DNA of 15,380 nucleotides from Deltaproteobacteria bacterium UBA2957 (GTDB lineage Bacteria; Myxococcota_A; UBA796), in assembly GCA_002348535.1 (NCBI GenBank), contig DEBL01000020.1, forward strand, positions 1 through 15,380, read 5' to 3'. Below, in pieces: positions 1 through 7,628 of the stretch. Made by a program: the position numbers and the translations under genes. The notes beneath the pieces are model-generated. The model made no database searches. It saw only the letters and a list, made by a program, of their open reading frames with translations, and was not told the origin of the DNA. How positions within the stretch are numbered: the stretch's first letter is position 1; the number at the start of each line of letters is the position of its first letter.

Positions 1-600
1 GATGCCGACGCGGACGCCGATGCCACCATTGGAGACGCCTGTGATGCCGATGGTGAGCCCGGCTTCTACGACTGTAACCTCGACTGCTTCGAAGAGATGT
101 ACGGCAGCGACTATTGGCTCGACGAGTGGCCTGGCGACGGCTATTGCGACGACGGCAGAGATTGGTGGGGCGGTCCCGACCTCGAGTGTGCTGAGTTCGA
201 CTGGGACGGAGGCGACTGCGAAGCTCCGGATGATGGCAGTGGCCTGTACGAAGGATCCGTCGAGAGCGTCCTTGTCTACGACTACGGCTGGGTCGAATCC
301 CGATTCGAATGCGAGGGCAGCCTCGAGGGTGCCATTGACATCGATTCAAGTCCACAAATCGAGATGACAGGAAACTGCAGCGGCGACGACGACTTCGATG
401 TCATTGTCGAGGGCAACTTCTCCGGTGACACCCCGTACGGAACCATCACGTTCATCGGTCCGGATGACTCCACATCAACCGACTGGAGCGGCGAGCTTCG
501 CTTCGGTCGACTCACCGGAGATTTCGCCGACGATGTCAGCGGGGGCTGGCCGTCAGTCCGGTATGAAGGCGACTTCCGGGTTGACCGCTACAGCGACTGA
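1..600 (+). CDS. Secreted Asp-rich protein with LNR (Notch)-like repeat, 5'-truncated
   Basis: The reading frame is open from base 1 and ends at TGA 598-600, so only the last 199 residues are present and the start lies upstream. It opens with an Asp-Ala run (residues 1-8). A cysteine module follows, with Cys at 14, 25, 29, 49, 63 and 73 and the hallmark pieces PGDGYCDDG (44-52) and FDWDGGDC (66-73). This spacing and the terminal DGGDC are typical of Lin-12/Notch repeats, small Ca2+-binding disulfide-rich modules. The remaining ~120 residues are rich in Asp, Gly, Ser and aromatics, have a Cys pair (FEC, GNC), and look like beta-strands of an extracellular domain I cannot name. The role is unknown; surface or secreted location is inferred from the disulfide module. 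It converges on the next gene with only 20 nt between stops. Confidence 0.8.
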   Translation, partial: DADADADATIGDACDADGEPGFYDCNLDCFEEMYGSDYWLDEWPGDGYCDDGRDWWGGPDLECAEFDWDGGDCEAPDDGSGLYEGSVESVLVYDYGWVESRFECEGSLEGAIDIDSSPQIEMTGNCSGDDDFDVIVEGNFSGDTPYGTITFIGPDDSTSTDWSGELRFGRLTGDFADDVSGGWPSVRYEGDFRVDRYSD

Positions 601-620
601 GCCCCCGTGCGCCCGTCACC

Positions 621-3479
621 TTACTGACTGCAGTCGACCGGGTCATCCATCCGGTCGACGCGGCGCTCGTACAGCAACACCGTACGGTCGGGGTCGATGT
701 CTACCGACACTGCTCCGGTTCGACCCTGCACCGCAAACGATCCGATGCCATCATCGACATCGACCAGCGCCGCGACTTTGCCGTTGTCGTCGGCGATCGA
801 AACGGGGAGATCGTACGAACCGAAGGGGATGTCCGAATCAATGCAACCCGATACCACCTGCTCGCCTGCTTCGTTCCCCGTCACCGCGTAGCGAACCCGT
901 ACCTTCGGAATCTGGGCTCCGTGAATCCAGAAGTCGAAAAAGTCCGAGAGGTCTTGCCCCGATGTTTCTTCAAAAATGAACTGAAGGTCGTCGGTAGTCA
1001 CCGGGACATTGCGACGTCGCTGAGCCAGCCTGTCGAGCCCAAGAAAGAAGGCCTGTTGCCCGATTCGCGCCCGCAGTGTTTGAGCGAGAATCAGAAACCC
1101 GTAATCGGCCTTGGTCACTTGCGAGATGTCTGTAAACTGCAGCGGTTCCGTGAGCGAGAGCGGTCGACGAAGCGCCTTGACATCGTCATTGCCCTCGCGA
1201 ATGACCGGTTTCTCGATCCGACGCATTACCGTTTTGACGCGCTGGTCCCACGTGTCCTTGCCAAGGCCAGCCCGGACATAGAACGCGCCATAAGAATCCG
1301 CCAACGCATCAACCACCCACTGGTCCCGACTTGAGTTCGGAGGGGACCGCTGCCCCCAGTATTGATGGGCGACCTGACGAGCGATCATGCTTTGGGTCAG
1401 GGCAGGATATTTTTTCTGAATTTCCGTATTCGCGCCCACGTCAGTGGTCTTGATGCGCCTCAGGTTGACCAACCCGGAGCGTCCGTATCGAAACTCCGTC
1501 GTGCGCGCGGTGGACGGCAGCATTGACGGCCCCTGGTACACCTCGATCTCGTCTTGCTCGAGCCCGGGGAGAAATCGCTGCAGGAAACTGACTACTCTGC
1601 GAATCTCGGGTGGAAACTCGCCAAGACTCCGAGCATCGGTGGAATCAAGATTGACCCGGACGGCAGGCATACGCTGCGTCGCCGGTTCCGAATAGACAGC
1701 CCACTTCCCCACGCCGACACTCGCAATCCGTGCGTGCACTTGCTCGGCTTCGATGGTCCGCCATCCGTCGTCGCCGATCACATCCGAGAGGGTGTTGCCA
1801 GAGACGGTGCCTTCTAAGGGGAAAAACCGCGCGGGCGGGAGCGTTACCTTGGTGATCGCGTGCCAGACCGTTCCGCCCGGCGAGGGCAACAACTCCGGCA
1901 GGAAGCGCTTGGCGCCCGTTGTCGCACCCATGTAGCGCCCGGAAAACGTGCGATTGTTGTTGATCCAGCGGCTCTTCCATCTCACTCGAATTTGGGTCGT
2001 CTCACCCGGCTGAACAACCTCGGGCAACAACACAAGAAACTCAGCGCGAAACTGTGTGGGCGTGATCAAGTCGAAGTCGACGTTTTCACCCGCGACGGTC
2101 TGCATTTCCAGATCCGTTCCAAGAGCATCATCGCCTAGTGTGGGCGTGTCTTCCGAGCCCATCGATGTGGACGCACCCTCGCCGCCTCCGCGGATCGTAT
2201 TGATGGTCGGCAGGTCGGTGGTGGAGACATCTTGCGCGGCGGTCGCGGAGTCAACCAAAATTGACTCGGCCGCATCACCCGTCGCGTTTGCACGTTTTCG
2301 AACAAAGAAAGCCGTGTCCGCGTGGAGCCCGACTCGCGCCAGCGGCTGCCCAGACGCATCCTCGACGGAGATCACCTCAAAGTCACTCGGGTCTGACCCC
2401 TCTGTAGGCATTGCCAAGGTGATGTGTTGGAGCGGCGCGCCTTTCGCCCGAACGGTAAGCAGCGAGTTGACCTCAACCGACATGTAGTTGCGGCGATTGA
2501 CCGGCTTGACCTCGATCTCAGTGTCTGCACGCACCGCCTCCATCATCACGGCCGGCCGAGGCACCAACTCAGTGGAGGCTTGCGGTAAGTCAACACCCCC
2601 AAACCGTTGGAAATGCCGGTCGCCTTCCACGTCTTCACCGTGGGCAAAGACCATGTTCTGTTGGCCAATGTCGGATTGGCCGAGCGGATCTTTGAAGCAC
2701 GACATCCACTGGTCGTAGCCGACCGGTCCAACCCCGGCGCCCTCGTGTGCTGCAACATGAAAGCGGTCCGTCGTGCGGAAGTCCGCGAGCCGGCGCAGCT
2801 GGTCCGCTGGAAACCCAAGTTCCTCGTGCATGAGTCTGTCTTGGCGAAGCATTGCCACTGCATCGATACCCGCCTGCTCAAACCGCAGCGTCCGCTGAGG
2901 GAGCATGTTCGTTCCAATGATTTTCGCGCGCATTTTGCCGCGCGAGGCCGTCACGACATATTCCTCGTTGATCCCGTCTTTGCCGACGGTTCTGAAAACC
3001 CCGGAACCAACCGGCATTCGGTCCAGCAACATCGACTCAACGGCCGGGTCCGCGCTTAAGATCATGGCGCGCGTGATCCCCACCTCGTAGGGACGCGTTC
3101 CGCGGGCCACGGCCGCCATCTCATCGGTGTCCTTTGACCCGCTCTTCACCATGTGGTTTGCGAAGCTCCATCGGTCCGCGCGGTCGGGAAGGTCCACCGT
3201 TAGGCTCCCCTCACCGATGAACAACACGCCGACGACTCGCTCGGACAAGGGTGCCACACCCGTGTACACCGGGATGATGATCCCATCGTCAAACTCTGCT
3301 GCGCATTGGCCGTCGTCGTAGCGGGACCCTCCCGCTTCGTATGCATCCTCGCCAATCCACATTTCCTGCGATGCCGCCCACCATTCAGACAGCGCCGCCT
3401 GCGACGTGGGAACGTCCGCCTGTGCGGCTCCGGAGGCGAACCACCATCCCAACGCGACACACCAAAAACGACAACTCAT
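621..3479 (-). CDS. Secreted M1 (gluzincin) aminopeptidase-like protein, predicted catalytically inactive
   Basis: 952 residues. The start is ATG 3479-3477, preceded by GAGGGAG at 3483-3489. Residues 1-22 form a signal peptide ending in AAQA. Residues ~24-395 match no family I recognise. A Gly/Ser/Thr/Asp-rich linker lies at ~398-470. From ~475 the protein reads like an M1 peptidase: a beta-rich N-domain (PGETTQIRVRW near 490), then the region of the zinc motif and a C-terminal FFDFWIHG segment near 850. Where M1 enzymes have HExxH-x18-E, this protein has R701-Q702-V-A-H705 and D724, inside the well-kept frame ARQVAHQYWGQ...WVVDALA (normally HELAHQWWG...WLNEGFA). The first zinc His and the catalytic Glu are both lost, so hydrolysis is unlikely; binding or scaffolding is an inference. 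The gene lies 105 nt downstream of the MscS gene on the same strand, possibly co-transcribed. Confidence 0.9.
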   Translation of the reverse strand: MSCRFWCVALGWWFASGAAQADVPTSQAALSEWWAASQEMWIGEDAYEAGGSRYDDGQCAAEFDDGIIIPVYTGVAPLSERVVGVLFIGEGSLTVDLPDRADRWSFANHMVKSGSKDTDEMAAVARGTRPYEVGITRAMILSADPAVESMLLDRMPVGSGVFRTVGKDGINEEYVVTASRGKMRAKIIGTNMLPQRTLRFEQAGIDAVAMLRQDRLMHEELGFPADQLRRLADFRTTDRFHVAAHEGAGVGPVGYDQWMSCFKDPLGQSDIGQQNMVFAHGEDVEGDRHFQRFGGVDLPQASTELVPRPAVMMEAVRADTEIEVKPVNRRNYMSVEVNSLLTVRAKGAPLQHITLAMPTEGSDPSDFEVISVEDASGQPLARVGLHADTAFFVRKRANATGDAAESILVDSATAAQDVSTTDLPTINTIRGGGEGASTSMGSEDTPTLGDDALGTDLEMQTVAGENVDFDLITPTQFRAEFLVLLPEVVQPGETTQIRVRWKSRWINNNRTFSGRYMGATTGAKRFLPELLPSPGGTVWHAITKVTLPPARFFPLEGTVSGNTLSDVIGDDGWRTIEAEQVHARIASVGVGKWAVYSEPATQRMPAVRVNLDSTDARSLGEFPPEIRRVVSFLQRFLPGLEQDEIEVYQGPSMLPSTARTTEFRYGRSGLVNLRRIKTTDVGANTEIQKKYPALTQSMIARQVAHQYWGQRSPPNSSRDQWVVDALADSYGAFYVRAGLGKDTWDQRVKTVMRRIEKPVIREGNDDVKALRRPLSLTEPLQFTDISQVTKADYGFLILAQTLRARIGQQAFFLGLDRLAQRRRNVPVTTDDLQFIFEETSGQDLSDFFDFWIHGAQIPKVRVRYAVTGNEAGEQVVSGCIDSDIPFGSYDLPVSIADDNGKVAALVDVDDGIGSFAVQGRTGAVSVDIDPDRTVLLYERRVDRMDDPVDCSQ
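633..659. repeat. 9-bp perfect inverted repeat at convergent gene ends
   Basis: GTCGACCGG (633-641) and CCGGTCGAC (651-659) are perfect reverse complements separated by 9 nt. They sit inside the last codons of the M1-like gene, where they encode VDRMDDPVD, just before its stop at 621-623. A 10-bp palindrome, GACTGCAGTC (626-635), adjoins and overlaps it. The stem could fold in transcripts from either strand at the junction of two convergent genes. No U-tract follows on either strand, so it is not a standard intrinsic terminator. Confidence 0.5.
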
Positions 3480-3482
3480 GTT

Positions 3483-3489
3483 CTCCCTC
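3483..3489 (-). promoter_or_regulatory. Ribosome binding site of the M1-like gene
   Basis: On the minus strand GAGGGAG lies three bases before ATG 3479-3477, with its GAGG core (3486-3489) six bases from the start. It supports this ATG, which also gives a clean signal peptide. Confidence 0.65.
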
Positions 3490-3528
3490 GCATGTTAGCG
3501 CACGCCCCCCCTACGAGGCTTGCACGGG

Positions 3529-3548
3529 CGGACGTGGTCTGCCGTCCG
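3529..3548. repeat. 6-bp inverted repeat between the MscS and M1-like genes
   Basis: CGGACG (3529-3534) and CGTCCG (3543-3548) are perfect reverse complements around an 8-nt loop. They lie in the 105-nt gap between two minus-strand genes. It may be an attenuating hairpin or a protein-binding site. There is no following T-run, and a stem this short can occur by chance in GC-rich DNA. No well-spaced sigma70 promoter was seen in the gap. Confidence 0.3.
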
Positions 3549-3584
3549 ATAGGGGATGATAGCCAATGATTCCCTGAGCGCCCG

Positions 3585-4388
3585 TCAAGTTTGTGTGGCC
3601 GTTTGCTGCCAATCGACCATCGCCCGATTCAACCGATCCGCCAGTTCGGCGATGCGTCGCGATGGAAGCGCGACGCGAACCCACAGATGAACGCCGCCAC
3701 CCGACGCTCCCTTGACGAACACGTGGGGTTCAACCTTGATTGCATGAAATGCAAAGTGTTCGGACATTTCAGCGAGTTCCGACTCGACATCCGGCCGGTA
3801 CTCGTCAACAATCGCGCGCGCCTCGGCGAAGAGGGTGGCTTCAGCCGCACGCCAGTCGGCGGAGGCGGGCAATTCGAAGCAAACTTCCTTCCATTCATAG
3901 TTCAGGATCCGGGTTTCGTTCACGACCGGCTCCGTGAGCAGTTGGGCATTTGGGACGCACACTACGTTCCCAGTGCGCATGCCGTGTTCCGCCATTGCCT
4001 CGACCTCCATCAACGTGGTCGTCAACACGCCATAGTCGATGACGTCTCCGCGAACGGAACCGATGCGTATGCGGTCACCGATTCGAAATGATCCGCCCAT
4101 GGTCTTGAGCCACCATCCCAAAATGTTGAGGGTCAGTTCCTTATTGAACAAGACCAGCGCCACTGCAAATCCACTGGCGACAATCGCCGCCGCTGCGAGT
4201 TGCTGCGCCCACGTGATGACCAGACCCACTCCAATCACGACGAGTGTGCTGTAGAGGACCATGTTTTTGGTGCGTCGACGTTGTTCTGGACTCAGGTCAA
4301 AGCGCCGCACTGCTGCGCGAGCCATGAGGCCAAACAGCAACAACGCACCCACCAAAGCGATGCTGATCATGACTTTTGGATTCATCAT
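3585..4388 (-). CDS. Small-conductance mechanosensitive channel (MscS) family protein
   Basis: 267 residues from ATG 4388-4386 (a second ATG follows at 4385-4383). The frame stays open upstream to 4502, but that would run into the divergent lipoprotein gene and put a poor leader before the first membrane segment, so the shorter start is preferred. Three hydrophobic segments lie at ~6-23, 43-60 and 64-82, the last being the Ala/Gly-rich pore helix. The MscS beta domain follows: FRIGDRIRIGSVRGDVIDYG, then TTTLMEVE, then NVVCVPNAQLL near 150, then the alpha/beta C-domain. The family opens under membrane tension and releases solutes on osmotic downshock; this is a minimal three-helix form in the inner membrane. 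It is followed by the M1-like gene and divergent from the FG-GAP lipoprotein gene. It is a clear family member, but the exact paralogue is not assignable. Confidence 0.88.
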   Translation of the reverse strand: MMNPKVMISIALVGALLLFGLMARAAVRRFDLSPEQRRRTKNMVLYSTLVVIGVGLVITWAQQLAAAAIVASGFAVALVLFNKELTLNILGWWLKTMGGSFRIGDRIRIGSVRGDVIDYGVLTTTLMEVEAMAEHGMRTGNVVCVPNAQLLTEPVVNETRILNYEWKEVCFELPASADWRAAEATLFAEARAIVDEYRPDVESELAEMSEHFAFHAIKVEPHVFVKGASGGGVHLWVRVALPSRRIAELADRLNRAMVDWQQTATQT

Positions 4389-4394
4389 GCGCGC

Positions 4395-4400
4395 ATTGTA
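4395..4400 (-). promoter_or_regulatory. Possible -10 element giving a leaderless mscS transcript
   Basis: On the minus strand TACAAT (4400-4395) matches the sigma70 -10 consensus at five of six positions. A start 7 nt downstream would fall on or beside the first ATG (4388), giving a leaderless mRNA. That fits the lack of any Shine-Dalgarno sequence directly before the ATG. No good -35 hexamer is seen 17 nt upstream, so the call is weak. Confidence 0.25.
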
Positions 4401-4440
4401 CCGCTCGCGGTGCTCGCCGTGCTCCGTTAAGCGCGCGCCC

Positions 4441-4446
4441 GGGAGG
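4441..4446 (+). promoter_or_regulatory. Ribosome binding site of the FG-GAP lipoprotein gene
   Basis: GGGAGG lies 3 nt before ATG 4450 and 6 nt before the adjacent in-frame ATG 4453. The second spacing is more usual, so 4453 is chosen as the start; the two options differ by one Met. Confidence 0.7.
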
Positions 4447-4452
4447 TAAATG

Positions 4453-6351
4453 ATGCACAAAATCACCGTTCTGGCCCTTGCGGCCTTCGCCGGCGCATGC
4501 ACCGACTATCAACTGAACAAAACAACCGATGCGGATGCGGGACTCGACGACACCGGGACATCGACGGACACAGCGGCACCCAAAGAGCTTGTGTGCCCTG
4601 AAGTTAATGTGGATGCTGCCGATTTGGGCCTATCCGATGCGTGCCCCACCGCTCCAGAAGGGGGGTTCACCCCCATCGTCGAATGGCATGCGCTGAGTGG
4701 CAAGAACTGCAAGGCGCAGCCCGTGGTCGGCGACCTCGATAGTGATGGATTCCCTGAAGTAGTCGTGAACGCGACCACCTTTATCGGCACAGGCGTGCTG
4801 TATGTTCTCGATGGCCGAAACGGCAGCCTACAATGGCAGCAAGACGGACAGCTCGGCTATGCTGCCGCACCTGCGATCGGCGATGTGGATGGCGATGGCG
4901 ATCCCGACATCGCGGTCGTGAAAGAGTACGAAAACTCCATGCTTGCCGACGGCATTTATTCGGTGGTGCTGTACAGCCGCACCGGCTCGGTGATCTGGGA
5001 ATCAGCCACGTTCACCGGGGACGACTTCGACTACGTCGCCGCACCCGTCCTGAGCGACATGGATCACGACGGCCAAGTCGAGGTAATTGTGGGACGAGTC
5101 ATCTTGAACCATGACGGTTCAACCCGCGGGGTCGGCGTTGCCGGTCGCGGATCGTTCGGCCACCGTCCTTGGGTCGGTGGCGGAACCATCTCCGAGGGGG
5201 CCCTGCCTGCCGTGGCTGACCTCGATCTGGATGGAGTCGAAGAGGTCATCGTCGGCAACGCCATCTACAATCCCGATGGTGACCCGATCTGGGTGGACTT
5301 TACCCAAGATGACGGAATGGTGTCGGTGGCCAACCTTGACGACGATGACGAAGGTGAGTTCATCGCGGTCAGCTACAACACGGTACGCGCCATGGATACG
5401 CATGGAGCGATCCTCTGGGGCCCCATGGCGATCCCAAGCGCCAACATCACGAGCCCTGCAGCCATCGCAGACATCGACGGCGACAACGAACCCGAGATCA
5501 TCGTGGCGGGCGGTTCCGAATTGTGGGCGCTCGAAAAGGACGGCTCGGTCAAGTGGACCGCCGAGGTGATCGATGAGTCGGGAGCCACGGGCGCCAGCAT
5601 CTTCGACTTCGAGGGCGACGGAATACCGGAGGTTGTGTACATCGATGAGCAGGAGATGGTCGTGTACGACGGCGAGACTGGGGCGGTGAAATTCTACTCC
5701 GCAGAGCACAGTTCTGCGACCATGTACGACTACCCCACAGTGGCCGACATCGATGGAGACAACCAAGCGGAGATTGTGGTGTGCCACGATGGCTTCGGGC
5801 CCGGCGCGGTCAGCGCGTATGGCGATCTCGATGAGTCGTGGGCTGCGGCGCGCCCCCTGTGGAATCAGCATGCCTACAGCATCACCAACATTAACGATGA
5901 CCTCACGGTACCGGTGGACGCCATTCCCAACTTCACGCTGTACAACAACTGGCATGCAGCCGTCGCAAGAGTGGGAAGCGATGCGCTTATTGAGGACCTC
6001 AGTGGACTGATCAACAACGTCTGTGAAGACGACTGCGACCAAGGGAAGCTGCTCATCACGTTCCAAGTGAACAATCTTTCTGAACGCACTTTCGAGGGAA
6101 CCATACCGGTGAGCTTCTATGCGCTTGTTGGGGGAGCCCCCATGCTGCTCGAGACCATCGATGTTGATCTTGAACTCGAGAGCGCGCGCAGCACCGAGGG
6201 CATCAATGTGGTGGTGGATGCACCCGAAGGTGTGGAGGCGAGCGGAATCCTGATGCGGGTGGATGACGACGGTACGGGCACAGGCTGGTTGGCCGAGTGT
6301 TCGGAGCTGGACAACGCCGATCGGTGGAGCGTAGCCATCTGCGATGAATGA
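4453..6351 (+). CDS. Lipoprotein with FG-GAP/VCBS beta-propeller and C-terminal CARDB-like domain
   Basis: 632 residues. A short signal sequence ends in AFAGAC, with Cys16 the probable lipidated residue (the lipobox is imperfect, Ala at -3). A Thr/Asp-rich linker follows to ~45. Eight Ca2+-binding loops of the DxDxDGxxE type begin near residues 94, 144, 202, 256, 294, 340, 385 and 432 (for example GDVDGDGDPD, ADIDGDNEPE). They are interleaved with PQQ-like strands such as VLYVLDGRNGSLQW. This is the integrin-alpha-type FG-GAP propeller. The segment WNQHAYSITNINDD after the last blade is characteristic of bacterial members. The final ~100 residues resemble a CARDB adhesion fold, ending in a Cys pair. 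Expected location is the outer membrane or cell surface, with an adhesive or ligand-binding role by inference. The PFK-2 gene starts 36 nt downstream. Confidence 0.9.
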   Translation: MHKITVLALAAFAGACTDYQLNKTTDADAGLDDTGTSTDTAAPKELVCPEVNVDAADLGLSDACPTAPEGGFTPIVEWHALSGKNCKAQPVVGDLDSDGFPEVVVNATTFIGTGVLYVLDGRNGSLQWQQDGQLGYAAAPAIGDVDGDGDPDIAVVKEYENSMLADGIYSVVLYSRTGSVIWESATFTGDDFDYVAAPVLSDMDHDGQVEVIVGRVILNHDGSTRGVGVAGRGSFGHRPWVGGGTISEGALPAVADLDLDGVEEVIVGNAIYNPDGDPIWVDFTQDDGMVSVANLDDDDEGEFIAVSYNTVRAMDTHGAILWGPMAIPSANITSPAAIADIDGDNEPEIIVAGGSELWALEKDGSVKWTAEVIDESGATGASIFDFEGDGIPEVVYIDEQEMVVYDGETGAVKFYSAEHSSATMYDYPTVADIDGDNQAEIVVCHDGFGPGAVSAYGDLDESWAAARPLWNQHAYSITNINDDLTVPVDAIPNFTLYNNWHAAVARVGSDALIEDLSGLINNVCEDDCDQGKLLITFQVNNLSERTFEGTIPVSFYALVGGAPMLLETIDVDLELESARSTEGINVVVDAPEGVEASGILMRVDDDGTGTGWLAECSELDNADRWSVAICDE

Positions 6352-6387
6352 AGTTCGTCCGATTCCACCGTCGTCCGGGGGGCTGTA

Positions 6388-7623
6388 ATGAGTCTCGGAA
6401 TCCCCATGTCTATGCCCAAACCCCTCGCCGTCGTCATGGTGGGGTTACCCGCCCGAGGGAAAACCTATATTGCGCGAAAACTGGCTCGCTACCTCGACTG
6501 GACCGGCTACCAAGCTGAGGTCTTCAATGTTGGAAACTACCGGCGCCAACAGTTCGGTGCCCAAGTTCCTGCCTCGTTTTTCGACCCGACCAACGATGCG
6601 GGGCTGACCAGCCGGCGGCAGGCAGCAAATGTAGCCATGAATGACATGCTGGCTTGGTTCCGGGCCGGCGGGCAAATCGCGATCTACGACGCGACGAACA
6701 GCACGCATGCACGGCGCACATGGGTAACGGCCCAGTGCGAAGCCGAGGGCATCGATGTCTTGTTCATCGAGACGCTGTGCAACGACCCCGCAATCATTGC
6801 GGCGAACATTCGAGACACCAAGCTGCTCGCACCCGACTACCAAGGGATTGATCCTGCGCAAGCGGTGGCCGACTTCCGTGCACGAATCGCACACTATGAA
6901 GAAGCCTATGAACCCATCGATTCGGACACGATGAGCTTCGTCAAGCTCATCGATGTCGGGTCACGAGTCGAAGCCCAGCATGTGCGCGGGTACATCCAAG
7001 GTCGGATCACGCAGTTCGTCATGAACTTGCACATCACACCGCGCACCATCTGGCTGACCCGACACGGCGAGAGCGCCGCAAACCGTGCTGGCGTGATCGG
7101 AACTGACATGCCGCTCACCGAGCGAGGCGCCGCCTATGCGGTGGCCCTGGCCAACCACATCAACGCGCTCGAGGAGCCACCGGGCAGTGTCTGGACCTCA
7201 ACCCTGCAACGAACCATTCAAACCGCAGCGCCGTTGAATCGGAGCACCGATACCCTCAAGGTCCTTGATGAAATCGATGCCGGAATCTGCGACGGCATGA
7301 CCTATGCGCAAATCGAAGAGCAGATGCCCGGAGATTTTGCACGGCGCAAGGCCGATAAACTCACCTACCGCTACCCGCGAGGCGAATCGTATGCCGATGT
7401 GATTGGCCGCCTTGACCCCCTGATTCTGGAACTCGAACGCCAACAAAACCCGGTACTGATCGTGAGCCACAACGCCGTCATTCGCGTATTGCTTGGTTAC
7501 CTCGCGGACGTGAAGCGAGACGATGTACCCCACACCGAAATACCGCTTCACTCACTCATCGCACTGACGCCGCGCGCGTACGGGTGCGAAGTCCAGTTTA
7601 TTCCGCTCCTCAACGATCACTAG
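6388..7623 (+). CDS. Bifunctional 6-phosphofructo-2-kinase / fructose-2,6-bisphosphatase
   Basis: 411 residues. The kinase half has the Walker A motif GLPARGKTY (19-27), then VFNVGNYRR, the Walker B-like YDATNST, and TKLLAPDY, all in PFK-2 order. The phosphatase half has RHGES (225-229, phospho-acceptor His226), EIDAG (Glu295), YRYPRGESY and SHNAV (His361). The spacings 226-295-361 closely match those of the vertebrate enzymes (His258, Glu327, His392). The C-terminus LTPRAYGCEVQFI also matches. Known family reaction: fructose 6-phosphate + ATP gives fructose 2,6-bisphosphate, and the reverse hydrolysis; cytoplasmic. Both active sites look intact, and there are no eukaryotic regulatory tails. 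ATG 6388 is used; in-frame ATGs at 6406 and 6412 are alternatives, as only a G-run (6377-6382) precedes the first. The next gene follows after 5 nt. Confidence 0.93.
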   Translation: MSLGIPMSMPKPLAVVMVGLPARGKTYIARKLARYLDWTGYQAEVFNVGNYRRQQFGAQVPASFFDPTNDAGLTSRRQAANVAMNDMLAWFRAGGQIAIYDATNSTHARRTWVTAQCEAEGIDVLFIETLCNDPAIIAANIRDTKLLAPDYQGIDPAQAVADFRARIAHYEEAYEPIDSDTMSFVKLIDVGSRVEAQHVRGYIQGRITQFVMNLHITPRTIWLTRHGESAANRAGVIGTDMPLTERGAAYAVALANHINALEEPPGSVWTSTLQRTIQTAAPLNRSTDTLKVLDEIDAGICDGMTYAQIEEQMPGDFARRKADKLTYRYPRGESYADVIGRLDPLILELERQQNPVLIVSHNAVIRVLLGYLADVKRDDVPHTEIPLHSLIALTPRAYGCEVQFIPLLNDH

Positions 7624-7628
7624 CGTCC

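Noticed and set aside
398..979. A 193-codon plus-strand frame spanning the first convergent junction
   Set aside because: It crosses two genes supported by domains on other frames and reads as Ser/Arg/Pro-rich low-complexity sequence typical of a shadow frame.
4389..4502. N-terminal extension of the MscS protein to 4502
   Set aside because: It would overlap the start of the divergent lipoprotein gene and place a basic, non-family sequence ahead of the first membrane helix.
5119..6066. A 315-codon open frame on the minus strand
   Set aside because: It is antisense to the FG-GAP repeats. Its apparent repeats (VDVHN, VIVVKVGH, and similar) are the reverse reading of repeated Asp-rich codons.
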